A DNA stretch of 22,871 nucleotides from IMG/VR virus record IMGVR_UViG_3300033388_002911, positions 1 to 22,871 of that record; one strand, 5' to 3'. The position numbers and the translations under genes are program-made. The notes under the pieces are model-generated. The model saw only the letters and a program-made list of their open reading frames with translations. It was not told the DNA's origin and made no database searches. Shown piece after piece: positions 1 through 8,091 of the stretch. Source of the stretch: a virus. Every line of letters starts with the position of its first letter. The first letter of the stretch is position 1.

Positions 1-1149
1 TCATCAAGAAATAAAAATGGGCAAACTAAAACAGGCTTATATAAACTTTTTATTCCTATGGAATGGAATTATGAGGGTTTTATTGATCAGTACGGCTATC
101 CTGTGTTTGATACTCCAAAAAAAGAAACATTAGACCCACAGGGAAATTTAATTACGGAAGGAGTTATACAGCACTGGGAAAACGAAGTTGAAGGATTAAA
201 AGATGATGCAGATGCTCTAAATGAATATTACCGGCAGTTTCCTCGCACAGAGCAACACGCTTTTAGAGACGAGGCAAAACAATCTATATTTAATTTAACA
301 AAAATCTATCAGCAAATAGATTATAACGAAGAATTAAAAAATTCTGCTATGGTTACCCAAGGTAACTTCCAGTGGGAAAACGGTATTAAAGATACCAAAG
401 TAATATTCTATCCAAATAAAAGTGGTAGATTTTTTATTACTTGGGTACCGGATCAAGGACAACAAAATAACTTAATAATAAAAAATGGTATTAAATATCC
501 TGGTAATGAGCATTTGGGGGCATTTGGATGTGACAGCTATGATATTAGTGGTGTTGTTGGTGGTGGCGGATCTAACGGGGCGCTTCATGGATTAACAAAA
601 TTTTCTATAGAAGATGTACCACCTAATCATTTTTTTCTTGAGTATATTGCAAGACCTTCTACTGCGGAAATGTTTTTTGAAGATGTATTAATGGCTTTAG
701 TATTTTATGGTATGCCTTTATTAGCAGAAAATAATAAACCTAGACTGCTTTACTATTTAAAACGTAGAGGGTATAGGGGTTTTAGTATTAATAGACCAGA
801 CAAAACATATAATAAATTATCAGTTTCAGAAAAAGAAGTTGGCGGAATACCTAATTCAAGTGAGGATATAAAACAAGCACATGCATCCGCTATAGAAACA
901 TATATAGAAGATTTCGTAGGTGAAAAAAAAGATGGATATGGAGATATGTATTTACAAAGAACACTGGAAGACTGGGCAAGATTTGATATAAATAATAGAA
1001 CTAAGCATGATGCTTCTATAAGTTCAGGACTTGCCTTGATGGCTTGTAATAAACATAGGTATAATCCTAAAGGCTTAACTAAAATTAAATCATATTCTTT
1101 AGGTTTTAAAAAATATAATAACGAGGGAACTACTTCAAAAATAATATAA
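1..1149 (+). CDS. terL: Terminase large subunit, C-terminal part (5' end outside window)
   Basis: DNA-packaging motor subunit; the part seen is the C-terminal nuclease half, which cuts phage DNA at the portal. The frame is open from base 1 with no stop, and the residues before the first ATG (base 58) run directly into terminase-like sequence (KLFIPMEWNYEGFIDQYG), so that ATG is internal and the gene starts upstream of the window. The nuclease (RNase H-like) domain shows an acidic cluster GCDSYD near bases 526-543 and a late conserved Asp in KHDASISSGLAL (Asp codon 1009-1011), the usual pattern of catalytic acids in terminase nucleases. The ATPase half (Walker A/B) is not in the window. The gene ends with tandem TAA stops (1147-1152), the second touching the portal start codon. 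Order terminase-portal-scaffold-capsid supports the call. Confidence 0.92.
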   Translation, partial: SSRNKNGQTKTGLYKLFIPMEWNYEGFIDQYGYPVFDTPKKETLDPQGNLITEGVIQHWENEVEGLKDDADALNEYYRQFPRTEQHAFRDEAKQSIFNLTKIYQQIDYNEELKNSAMVTQGNFQWENGIKDTKVIFYPNKSGRFFITWVPDQGQQNNLIIKNGIKYPGNEHLGAFGCDSYDISGVVGGGGSNGALHGLTKFSIEDVPPNHFFLEYIARPSTAEMFFEDVLMALVFYGMPLLAENNKPRLLYYLKRRGYRGFSINRPDKTYNKLSVSEKEVGGIPNSSEDIKQAHASAIETYIEDFVGEKKDGYGDMYLQRTLEDWARFDINNRTKHDASISSGLALMACNKHRYNPKGLTKIKSYSLGFKKYNNEGTTSKII

Positions 1150-1152
1150 TAA

Positions 1153-3564
1153 ATGAATATAAGTACAAATACTAATAGCTCATTTCCAGATCAGGTTGTA
1201 AGTGACGCTGAGAAAGCAACGTGGGAATACGGACTTCAAGTTAGTAGAGCTATTGAACAAGAATGGTTCAATTATGGAGGTGGTGGCTCAAATCGTTATG
1301 CTGCAAATTGGAATAACTTTCATAATCTACGGTTATATGCTAGGGGTGAGCAAAGCGTACAAAAATATAAAGACGAATTAGCTATTAATGGAGATTTGTC
1401 TTATCTTAACTTGGATTGGAAGCCAGTCCCTATATTATCTAAGTTTTCTAATATAGTTGCTAATGGTATAACTCAAAAGCAGTATGATTTAACTTCGTAC
1501 GCTCAAGACCCTGAGTCTTTAAAGAAAAGAACAGACTTTGCTGAGGACTTATTATTTGATATGCTCACTAAAAACGAGCAAGCTCAAGCGTCTGAAATAG
1601 TTAACGTTAATTTGAGCAGGTCTAATATTTCTCCAGATAATTTGCCTGAGTCTTTAGAAGAAAGAGATCTTCACATGCAACTTAGTTATAAGCAAGCAAT
1701 TGAAGTAGCCGAGGAAGAAGCTATTAGCGCGGTTTTAGCAACTAATGAATTTGATCTTACTAAAGCTAGAGTAAATCAAGATTTAGTAAATATAGGAATA
1801 GGCATTACCAAAACTTCTTTTAACCCCGCGGAAGGTGTTGTAATTGATTATGTTGATCCAGCTTATTGCGTTTGGTCTTATACAGAGGATCCTCATTTTG
1901 AAGATATATATTATGTAGGAGAAGTTAAATCTATAACTATACCAGAACTTAAGAAGGAATTCCCTAATATATCTAATGAAGAATTGAAAAAAATTCAAGA
2001 TATGCCTGGTAATAGGCGAATGATTAGAGGTTTTGAAAGCTATGATTATAATACAGTTCAAGTTTTGTATTTTGAATATAAGACTTATGCAGATCAAGTA
2101 TTTAAAATAAAAAGAACTGACTCTGGGTTGGAGAAAGCAATTGAAAAAACTGATGAATTTAACCCTCCTCCAAATGACAATTTTGAAAGAGTAGCTAGAT
2201 CTATAGAAGTTTTATACGAAGGAGCTAAAGTTATAGGAACTGATATAATGCTTAAGTGGGAAATGTCAGAAAACATGACAAGACCTTTGGCCGATACAAC
2301 TCGTGTTGAAATGAGCTATTCTTTATGTGCTCCCAGAATGTATAAAGGAAAAATACAATCCTTAATAAGTAAGTGTATAGGTTTTGCTGATGTCATTCAA
2401 TTAACTCATTTAAAAATACAACAAGTTTTATCTAGAATGGTTCCTGATGGTATATTTTTAGATATGGACGGATTAGCTGAAGTGGATTTAGGCAACGGAA
2501 CAAATTATAATCCTGCTGAGGCATTGAACATGTACTTTCAAACAGGTTCTGTTGTGGGTAGATCTCTTACTCAAGATGGAGATATGAATAGAGGTAAAGT
2601 ACCTATCCAGGAGTTAAATTCTTCTAACGGCATGGGCAAAATACAATCCCTTATAACAGCATATAACTATAATATGCAAATGATTAGAGATGTCACCGGA
2701 TTGAATGAAGCAAGAGATGGCTCTTTACCTTCAGCAGATTCATTAGTTGGTTTACAAAAAATGGCCGCTAATGCTTCGAATGTGGCTACTAAACATATAC
2801 AAGATGCTAGTTTATTTTTAGCTTTAAGCACTTGTGAAAATATATCTTTAAAAATAGCTGATGTTTTAAATTTTCCATTAACAAAAAATTCTTTAATGAA
2901 CAGTATATCTACATTTAATGTAGCTACTCTTAATGAAATTCAGAACTTAAATCTTCATGATTTTGGCATATATTTAGAAATGGAACCCGACGACGAAGAA
3001 AAAGCTGAATTAGCAGCTAACATAAATGCTTCGCTTCAACAAGGTAGTATTGATATAGAAGATGCTATCGATATACGTGAGATTAAAAATCTTAAGTTAG
3101 CTAATCAAATGCTAAAGCTTAAGCGCAAGAAAAAATTAGAGAGAGAACAAGCGGTAACACAACAAAATATCCAGGCTCAGGCTGAAGCAAATGCTCAAGC
3201 TTCTGAAAAAGCTGCAATGGCAGAAGTACAAAAACAGCAAGCACTCACATCTGAAAAAGTTGCAATTGAACAGGCTAAGTCTCAGTTTGAAATACAAAGA
3301 ATGGAAAGAGAAGCTCAAATTAAAAAGCAGTTAATGGCAACTGAATTTGAGTACAATATGCAATTAGCACAGGCGCAAATTGGCGCCACTACGCAAAAAG
3401 AAAAAGAAATAGAGGATCGAAAAGATAAAAGAGTAAAAATACAAGGAACTCAACAGAGTGAGCTTATACAGCAAAGGCAAACAGAAGGAATGCCTAAAAA
3501 CTTTGAATCACAAGGAAACGATGTAATGGGAGGATTTGACTTATCATCCTTTGATCCTACATAA
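1153..3564 (+). CDS. Portal protein
   Basis: Predicted to form the ring at the special capsid vertex through which DNA is packaged and released, and to which the collar proteins attach. At 803 residues it is in the size range of portals of large podovirus-like and crAss-like phages. It directly follows terminase and precedes scaffold and capsid genes, the standard position. The middle of the protein (about residues 350-560) has portal-like helical sequence, e.g. GKIQSLITAYNYNMQMIRDV followed by TGLNEARDG. From about residue 653 to 776 it becomes very rich in Gln, Glu, Lys and Ala with no Gly or Pro breaks, a likely long coiled coil, matching the C-terminal helical barrel or crown of portals. 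Start choice: the ATG lies directly after a double TAA, in an A/T-rich context without Shine-Dalgarno. Family assignment comes from position, length and remembered similarity. Confidence 0.88.
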   Translation: MNISTNTNSSFPDQVVSDAEKATWEYGLQVSRAIEQEWFNYGGGGSNRYAANWNNFHNLRLYARGEQSVQKYKDELAINGDLSYLNLDWKPVPILSKFSNIVANGITQKQYDLTSYAQDPESLKKRTDFAEDLLFDMLTKNEQAQASEIVNVNLSRSNISPDNLPESLEERDLHMQLSYKQAIEVAEEEAISAVLATNEFDLTKARVNQDLVNIGIGITKTSFNPAEGVVIDYVDPAYCVWSYTEDPHFEDIYYVGEVKSITIPELKKEFPNISNEELKKIQDMPGNRRMIRGFESYDYNTVQVLYFEYKTYADQVFKIKRTDSGLEKAIEKTDEFNPPPNDNFERVARSIEVLYEGAKVIGTDIMLKWEMSENMTRPLADTTRVEMSYSLCAPRMYKGKIQSLISKCIGFADVIQLTHLKIQQVLSRMVPDGIFLDMDGLAEVDLGNGTNYNPAEALNMYFQTGSVVGRSLTQDGDMNRGKVPIQELNSSNGMGKIQSLITAYNYNMQMIRDVTGLNEARDGSLPSADSLVGLQKMAANASNVATKHIQDASLFLALSTCENISLKIADVLNFPLTKNSLMNSISTFNVATLNEIQNLNLHDFGIYLEMEPDDEEKAELAANINASLQQGSIDIEDAIDIREIKNLKLANQMLKLKRKKKLEREQAVTQQNIQAQAEANAQASEKAAMAEVQKQQALTSEKVAIEQAKSQFEIQRMEREAQIKKQLMATEFEYNMQLAQAQIGATTQKEKEIEDRKDKRVKIQGTQQSELIQQRQTEGMPKNFESQGNDVMGGFDLSSFDPT

Positions 3565-3576
3565 ATAAGTATTTAA

Positions 3577-3595
3577 TAATTATATAATATTATAT
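3577..3595 (+). promoter_or_regulatory. AT-rich intergenic element before scaffold gene (possible promoter)
   Basis: The 32-nt gap between portal and the next gene is only A/T apart from a few bases. It begins with TAATTATAT, the same nine bases that open the exact 13-mer at 6271-6283 and 7161-7173. It also contains a perfect 14-nt palindrome, ATATAATATTATAT (3582-3595), directly before the start codon. This may be a phage promoter or a translation-enhancing leader, but the simple composition makes chance similarity possible. Confidence 0.3.
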
Positions 3596-3596
3596 C

Positions 3597-4748
3597 ATGA
3601 ATGAACCAGTAAAAACGGAAGGATCTTTTAAGATTCAATCTAAGCCAAAGCTAACTGATGAACAGATAGCGGCAAAAAACAGGGAACCCTTAATAGACGT
3701 TCCAGGTAATGTAACTAGAGTAGTAATTCCTAAAGAAGAAAAAGATGCCGTTCAAAAGCCAAGCACAGGCAGTGTGGATGAGAATAAACCAGCCGAAGAT
3801 GTACAAAAAGTGGAGGAAGGAACATCCGAACCAGTCATTAAGGAAATTACCGAAGAAAAAACAGAAGTAAAAACTGAAGATTCTGCTGAAGAAAAAGTAG
3901 TAGAACTGCAACCTGTTCAAAATGATTTACCAGAAAATATAAATAAGTTGGTAGATTTTATGAAAGAAACAGGTGGAACCATGCAGGATTACATAAGGCT
4001 AAACACCAATTACGAAGATGTTGATAGAGACGTTTTAGTAAAAGAATATTATAAAAGTACTAAACCCCATTTGTCAAAAGAAGAAATTGATTTTATGATT
4101 GAAGACACTTTTGCATTTGATGAAGATATTGATGAAGAGCGAGACATCAAAAGAAAAAAACTCGCATACAAAGAAGAGGTTTCAAAAGCCCGTAAGTTTT
4201 TAGAAGATACAAAGAAAAAGTATTATGACGACATCAAGTTGAAGTCGCCTCAACTTTCAGAAGATCAACAAAAAGCTTCGGACTTTTTTAATCGATATAA
4301 AGAGGATCAGGAAAGAAACTCACAAAACCATGAGAAGTTTAAAGCTCAAACCGAACAATTATTTAACAAAGATTTCGAAGGTTTCGATTTTAATTTAGGA
4401 GAAAAAAAGTTTAGGTATGGAGTACAAAATGCGTCTCAGGTGGGAGAAAAACAATCGGACATTAGCAATTTCATAGGGAGGTTCCTTGGTGAAGATGGTG
4501 CGATTAAAGATACAAAAGGGTATCACAAGGCTTTATATGCAGGAGCAAATGCTGATAAAATAGCAAATCACTTCTATGAACAAGGTAAGGCAGATGCTAT
4601 TAGAGATGTTGTAAACAAATCTAATAATACATCTACTGAGGCTAGAAAAGCGGCACCTGTTGAAAGTGCTCGTTTTGGAGCTTATAAAGTTAAGTCAATT
4701 TCTGGAGCGGACTCTGCAAAACTAAAAATTAAAAAGTTTAAAAACTAA
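3597..4748 (+). CDS. Putative capsid scaffolding / assembly protein
   Basis: Likely helps the capsid protein assemble around the portal and is then lost or stays as an internal protein. Evidence is position (between portal and major capsid) and composition. It has 383 residues, mostly charged, with a disordered, Glu/Lys/Val/Thr-rich first third (about residues 1-110), then a helical region (about 115-260) containing NINKLVDFMKETGGTMQDYI and a run of alternating acids and bases (DEDIDEERDIKRKK). No enzyme motif, signal peptide or membrane segment is visible. Proteins of this type sit in the same place in other crAss-like and marine phages, which I recall but cannot check. It could instead be a head-internal protein. 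The start ATG is 3 nt after the AT-rich element described separately; a 5-nt gap separates its stop from the capsid gene. Confidence 0.6.
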   Translation: MNEPVKTEGSFKIQSKPKLTDEQIAAKNREPLIDVPGNVTRVVIPKEEKDAVQKPSTGSVDENKPAEDVQKVEEGTSEPVIKEITEEKTEVKTEDSAEEKVVELQPVQNDLPENINKLVDFMKETGGTMQDYIRLNTNYEDVDRDVLVKEYYKSTKPHLSKEEIDFMIEDTFAFDEDIDEERDIKRKKLAYKEEVSKARKFLEDTKKKYYDDIKLKSPQLSEDQQKASDFFNRYKEDQERNSQNHEKFKAQTEQLFNKDFEGFDFNLGEKKFRYGVQNASQVGEKQSDISNFIGRFLGEDGAIKDTKGYHKALYAGANADKIANHFYEQGKADAIRDVVNKSNNTSTEARKAAPVESARFGAYKVKSISGADSAKLKIKKFKN

Positions 4749-4753
4749 TAACA

Positions 4754-6214
4754 ATGAGTTTATTACCACAATTTGGGAGTATAGTCCCATCACAAACACA
4801 GCAATTACTTGCTACAAATTATTTACAATGGAACAACAATGGCGGAGGTGCTGGAATTCCAGGAAACTTTGTTGACTTTGCTCAGCAGTATTTACCAGAA
4901 ATCTACGAAGCAGAAGTAGAACGTTATGGAAACAGAACGTTATCTGGATTTTTACGAATGGTTGGCGCTGAAATGCCAATGACTTCTGATCAAGTTATTT
5001 GGTCTGAACAAAACAGATTACACATTTCTTACGCTGGAGTATCTCAAGCTAACGGAGCTGGTACATTATCTGTAATTACTCTTAACCCAGGCGCTGTAGC
5101 AGGAGTTAGTAATGTAATCTCAGTAAATGACACTGTTGTTGTTTTAGATCCAGCTAATGGACTAGAAGCTAAAGGTATTGTAACTGCTTCAGTATTAGGA
5201 GCTGCAGGAACAATTACTATTCAGCCTTTTGCTGGAACTACTTTGACTACTCAAGGTTTCTCTGCAACTGGATTAAAAGTATTTGTTTACGGATCTGATT
5301 ATTCTAAAGGAACTACAATCGGAACTGGAGCAGGTAACTCAGCTGCAAGAAATAGTATTGAACCGGTATTAACACAATTTTCTAACTCTCCAATCATTAT
5401 TAGAGATCAGTATGTTGTATCTGGGTCTGATACTGCACAAATCGGATGGGTAAATGTAGCGACTGAAGACGGAACTGACGGGTACTTATGGTATTTGAAA
5501 GCTGAATCTGAAACACGTCTACGTTTTGAAGATTATTTAGAAATGGCAATGGTAGAAGGTGAATTAAATGCATCTGCTCTTAATCCATTAACTCAGCCAG
5601 GAACACAAGGTTTATTTGCCGCTATTCAAGATAGAGGAAATGTTGAAACTGGATTTACAGCTGCAAATGGATTAACTGAATTTGATGCAATCCTTAAAAA
5701 CCTTGATACTCAGGGAGCAATTGAGGAAAACATGTTATTCTTAAATCGCCAGACTGCTTTAGATTTTGATGATATGCTAGCAAGCATTTCTTCAGGAGTT
5801 TCAGGAGGTGTTGCTTATGGATTATTTGAAAATTCAGAAGACATGGCACTTAACTTAGGATTTAGCGGTTTCCGTAGAGGATCTTATGACTTTTACAAAA
5901 CAGATTGGAAATACTTAAATGATGCGTCTACTCGTGGAGCTATCAATGGAGTTAATTCAATTGAAGGTGTATTAGTACCTGCTGGAACTTCAACTGTTTA
6001 CGATCAAGTTTTAGGAACTAATATTCGTCGTCCATTTTTGCACGTACGATACAGAGCTTCTCAAACTGATGACCGTAGAATGAAATCTTGGTTAACAGGA
6101 TCTGTTGGAGGCGCTAGTAACTCAACTCTTGATGCAATGGAAGTAAACTTCCTATCTGAAAGATGTTTGATTACTCAAGCAGCTAATAACTTTGTATTAT
6201 TTAGAGGAATCTAA
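4754..6214 (+). CDS. Major capsid protein (crAss-like, HK97-type fold expected)
   Basis: Main shell protein of the phage head. It has 486 residues, a typical size for crAss-like capsid proteins. Recognisable stretches are QYLPEIYEAEVERYGNRTLS near the N terminus, IWSEQNRLHISY (about residues 75-86) and the C-terminal LSERCLITQAANNFVLF, which I associate with crAss-like capsid proteins. A Gly/Thr/Val-rich segment at about residues 95-190 looks like a beta-rich insertion in the shell domain. Codon use differs a little from neighbours: by my count 11 of 21 arginines use CGN codons, against 3 of 14 in the terminase part from base 58 on, as expected for a highly expressed gene. The gene is closed by a strong hairpin terminator 14 nt after its stop, so a large share of its transcripts probably end there. 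Confidence 0.93.
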   Translation: MSLLPQFGSIVPSQTQQLLATNYLQWNNNGGGAGIPGNFVDFAQQYLPEIYEAEVERYGNRTLSGFLRMVGAEMPMTSDQVIWSEQNRLHISYAGVSQANGAGTLSVITLNPGAVAGVSNVISVNDTVVVLDPANGLEAKGIVTASVLGAAGTITIQPFAGTTLTTQGFSATGLKVFVYGSDYSKGTTIGTGAGNSAARNSIEPVLTQFSNSPIIIRDQYVVSGSDTAQIGWVNVATEDGTDGYLWYLKAESETRLRFEDYLEMAMVEGELNASALNPLTQPGTQGLFAAIQDRGNVETGFTAANGLTEFDAILKNLDTQGAIEENMLFLNRQTALDFDDMLASISSGVSGGVAYGLFENSEDMALNLGFSGFRRGSYDFYKTDWKYLNDASTRGAINGVNSIEGVLVPAGTSTVYDQVLGTNIRRPFLHVRYRASQTDDRRMKSWLTGSVGGASNSTLDAMEVNFLSERCLITQAANNFVLFRGI

Positions 6215-6227
6215 TAATTCCAACACT

Positions 6228-6263
6228 AAAGGCGGGGGCTTTCGAGCCCTCTCCTTTATTTTT
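6228..6263 (+). terminator. Rho-independent-type terminator after capsid gene
   Basis: A 13-position stem (6228-6240 with 6245-6257) closes on a four-base TTCG loop (6241-6244). All positions pair except one C/T mismatch and one G-T wobble, and the arms are GC-rich in an otherwise AT-rich region. ATTTTT follows at 6258-6263. It lies 14 nt after the capsid stop codon. The stable UUCG-type loop and the T tract make this the clearest regulatory site in the window. Confidence 0.85.
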
Positions 6264-6270
6264 AATTATT

Positions 6271-6283
6271 TAATTATATTATA
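6271..6283 (+). promoter_or_regulatory. Repeated 13-mer TAATTATATTATA (copy 1), candidate promoter
   Basis: The 13 bases TAATTATATTATA lie between the capsid terminator and the ATG at 6286, and occur identically at 7161-7173. A terminator followed at once by this element would make sense if it restarts transcription. It lies only 2 nt before the start codon, which argues for a leaderless or very short transcript, or for a role in translation instead. It does not match the usual Bacteroidota host promoter (TTTG near -33, TAnnTTTG near -7). Confidence 0.35.
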
Positions 6284-6285
6284 TT

Positions 6286-7140
6286 ATGGCAAATAAAAAA
6301 CCTGTAGCTAAAAAAGCTACAACAGAAAAAGAAATTATAGAAACAGTAGAAAAAGCAACTGTTAAGGAACCGGTTGTTGAAACACCAAAAAAACCAACTA
6401 AACCTAAATGGGAAATTAAAGATAGGTTGTATTACTTAGTAGGTAGACATACTCCTCTTACATTAACTATTCCGGGTAAGCATACTAGAAAACATGCATT
6501 GTTGTATTTTGATCCCGAAACCGGTAACCAAAAAGAAATTAGATACGCCACTAATCATGATTCCCCTTTTAAAAGTGAGCAAGAAGGAGAAGCTACGTTA
6601 GGGCATATTATGTTTAGAGATGGGGATTTAAGAGTTCCTAAAGAACAACAAAATTTACAAAAACTTCTTTCTTTATATCACCCCTTAAAAGGTCGTATAT
6701 ATGAAGAATATGATCCCGTTGAAGAAGCTTACGATGATTTAGAATTATTAGATCTTCAAACCGATGCAGCAGTATTTGCTAGAGATATGGATATTGACGA
6801 TGCTGAAGCTATATTAAGGGTTGAAATGGGCAGCACAGTTAATCAATTGTCATCAAAAGAAATAAAAAGAGATTTAAGATTGTTTGCAAATAAAAATCCT
6901 GAATTATTTTTAGAATTAGCACAAGACGAAAATGTAGGACTTAGAAATGTAGCAATAAAAGCTACAGAAAGTAATATAATTACTTTATCTCAAGATCAAC
7001 GAACTTTTTCTTGGACATCTAATGGCAGAAAATTAATATCTGTACCTTTTGATGAAAATCCTTATTCAGCTATGGCAGCTTATTTTAAGACCGACGAAGG
7101 AGTTGAAGTTTATAGATCTATAGAAAAGAAACTTAATTAG
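6286..7140 (+). CDS. Conserved structural-cluster protein of unknown function
   Basis: A 284-residue soluble protein. The first 40 or so residues are Lys/Thr/Glu/Val-rich and probably disordered. A compact domain follows, beginning near WEIKDRLYYLVGRHTPLTLT and including KHTRKHALLYFDPETGNQKE and DEEV-type acidic stretches; the C terminus contains LSQDQRTFSWTSNGRKL. I recall similar proteins next to capsid genes of crAss-like and marine phages without an assigned function. No catalytic motif, membrane segment or coiled coil stands out. Position between capsid and ring proteins suggests a head-completion, capsid-decoration or portal-adaptor role, which is inference. It is the only gene here with TAG as its stop, doubled (TAGTAG at 7138-7143). 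Its likely promoter element (6271-6283) lies just upstream. Confidence 0.8.
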   Translation: MANKKPVAKKATTEKEIIETVEKATVKEPVVETPKKPTKPKWEIKDRLYYLVGRHTPLTLTIPGKHTRKHALLYFDPETGNQKEIRYATNHDSPFKSEQEGEATLGHIMFRDGDLRVPKEQQNLQKLLSLYHPLKGRIYEEYDPVEEAYDDLELLDLQTDAAVFARDMDIDDAEAILRVEMGSTVNQLSSKEIKRDLRLFANKNPELFLELAQDENVGLRNVAIKATESNIITLSQDQRTFSWTSNGRKLISVPFDENPYSAMAAYFKTDEGVEVYRSIEKKLN

Positions 7141-7160
7141 TAGTTTTTTAAAAAAACACG

Positions 7161-7173
7161 TAATTATATTATA
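7161..7173 (+). promoter_or_regulatory. Repeated 13-mer TAATTATATTATA (copy 2), candidate promoter
   Basis: An exact second copy of the element at 6271-6283, inside the 100-nt gap before the ring protein gene. Here it is followed by a hairpin (7189-7218) and then the start codon at 7241. If this is a promoter, the ring/muzzle transcript would begin with the hairpin in its 5' leader. The rest of the 7141-7240 gap holds a T6A7 run (7144-7156) and nothing that looks coding. Confidence 0.35.
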
Positions 7174-7188
7174 GATGGTGAATTATTA

Positions 7189-7218
7189 TTGACCGGTTTC
7201 TTAAGTGAGACCGGTTAA
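7189..7218 (+). terminator. Stem-loop in leader of ring gene (terminator or 5' leader structure)
   Basis: A 12-position stem (7189-7200 with 7207-7218), including two G-T wobbles and no mismatches, closes on a six-base loop TTAAGT (7201-7206). Each arm contains ACCGGT, itself a palindrome. What follows (TATTTATAAC) is only weakly T-rich, so termination is less sure than at 6228. The hairpin ends 22 nt before the ATG at 7241 and could equally protect or regulate the downstream message. Confidence 0.5.
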
Positions 7219-7240
7219 TATTTATAACAAAAGAAATAAA

Positions 7241-8088
7241 ATGGCAGTAAACGTAGACATAGTTTATAAAACGGTGTTACTTATTCTTAACAAAGAACAG
7301 AGAGGTATACTGTAAATATACAACTTCGTAGACCAGACAATGATACGGAATATGGTGACAGAATTAAAAATGTTGATCAAGCCATTTCTATATTTAAAAA
7401 ATACGGGACAGCTACTTATGTTGCACCAGATAAATGCTTTACGCTTCCTACAGCCTCTGGAGCTAGTGCAGCTACACAAAATTTTACAGGAAATGGCACA
7501 TCTATATCGTTTCCTTTTACATCAATAACATCTTCTCAGTTAGCTAGTAGTGTAATATCCGTCACTATTAATGGTGTTATTACAACCGCTTTTACTATTA
7601 GCGGTGCTAACATAATATTTAATACTATTCCAGCTAATTCAGCCGCTATAGTTGTTACGGCAACCCCAGAGGACTTTTATAAGCTTGGCACAGTAATATA
7701 TAAAGACACTACAGAAGCTCAACTGGTGCAGCGAAACGAGCTTTTATATATAAATACCACTCCTTTGGTTGCACCTACTGCCACATATCCTGTATATTTA
7801 TATGAGAACCATAAATTATATTTATATCCGCAAACTATTACATCGGATATAACAGTAAGCTATTTAAGAAAACCTTTAGATGTTATTTGGAATTTTACAA
7901 TACCGTCAGGACAAAATTATTACCAATGGGATCCAACTAATTCTGTTGATTTCGAATTATCAAAAACAGAACAAACTAATATTATATTAAAAATATTACT
8001 TTATTCTGGAGTCGTTATAAAAGATCCTCAAATAATTAATGTAGCCGCTCAACAAGTTCAACAAGAAGTACAACGCTCAACATTATAA
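7241..8088 (+). pseudogene. Collar/ring (tail tubular-type) protein gene, disrupted by frameshift or deletion
   Basis: In crAss-like phages this family forms part of the collar ring below the portal. The start at 7241 gives MAVNVDIVYKTVLLILNKEQ and then RGIL, stopping at 7313-7315 after 24 residues. The next frame over is open from 7291 to 8088 and reads IQLRRPDNDTEYGDRIKNVD, then LGTVIYKD, RNELLYIN, YPVYLYENHKLYLYP and SYLRKPLDVIW, clearly the rest of the same protein. From memory of relatives, about 25 residues that normally follow NKEQRG (a segment with a TPxEFN-like motif) are missing from both frames, so a non-triplet deletion fits better than a single-base slip. No classic slippery heptamer is visible in the 7291-7312 overlap. 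A beta-rich insert lies at 7475-7670. As written, the longest piece with its own ATG starts at 7726 (120 residues). Natural mutation and assembly error are both possible. Confidence 0.78.
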
Positions 8089-8091
8089 GAT

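Noticed and set aside
550-1300. Shared GGGGSN motif in terminase (about 559-576) and portal (about 1276-1293)
   Set aside because: Codons differ and the surroundings are unrelated; a Gly-rich loop in two proteins is a likely coincidence.
7285-7315. Programmed -1 frameshift to join the two halves of the ring gene
   Set aside because: No slippery heptamer or adjacent strong hairpin is visible in the overlap, and the joined product would still lack the segment I expect after NKEQRG.
7340-7528. Short + strand open frame starting at 7340
   Set aside because: It overlaps the ring protein remnant, whose frame (7291-8088) gives clear family motifs, while this one gives Leu-rich sequence without family resemblance.
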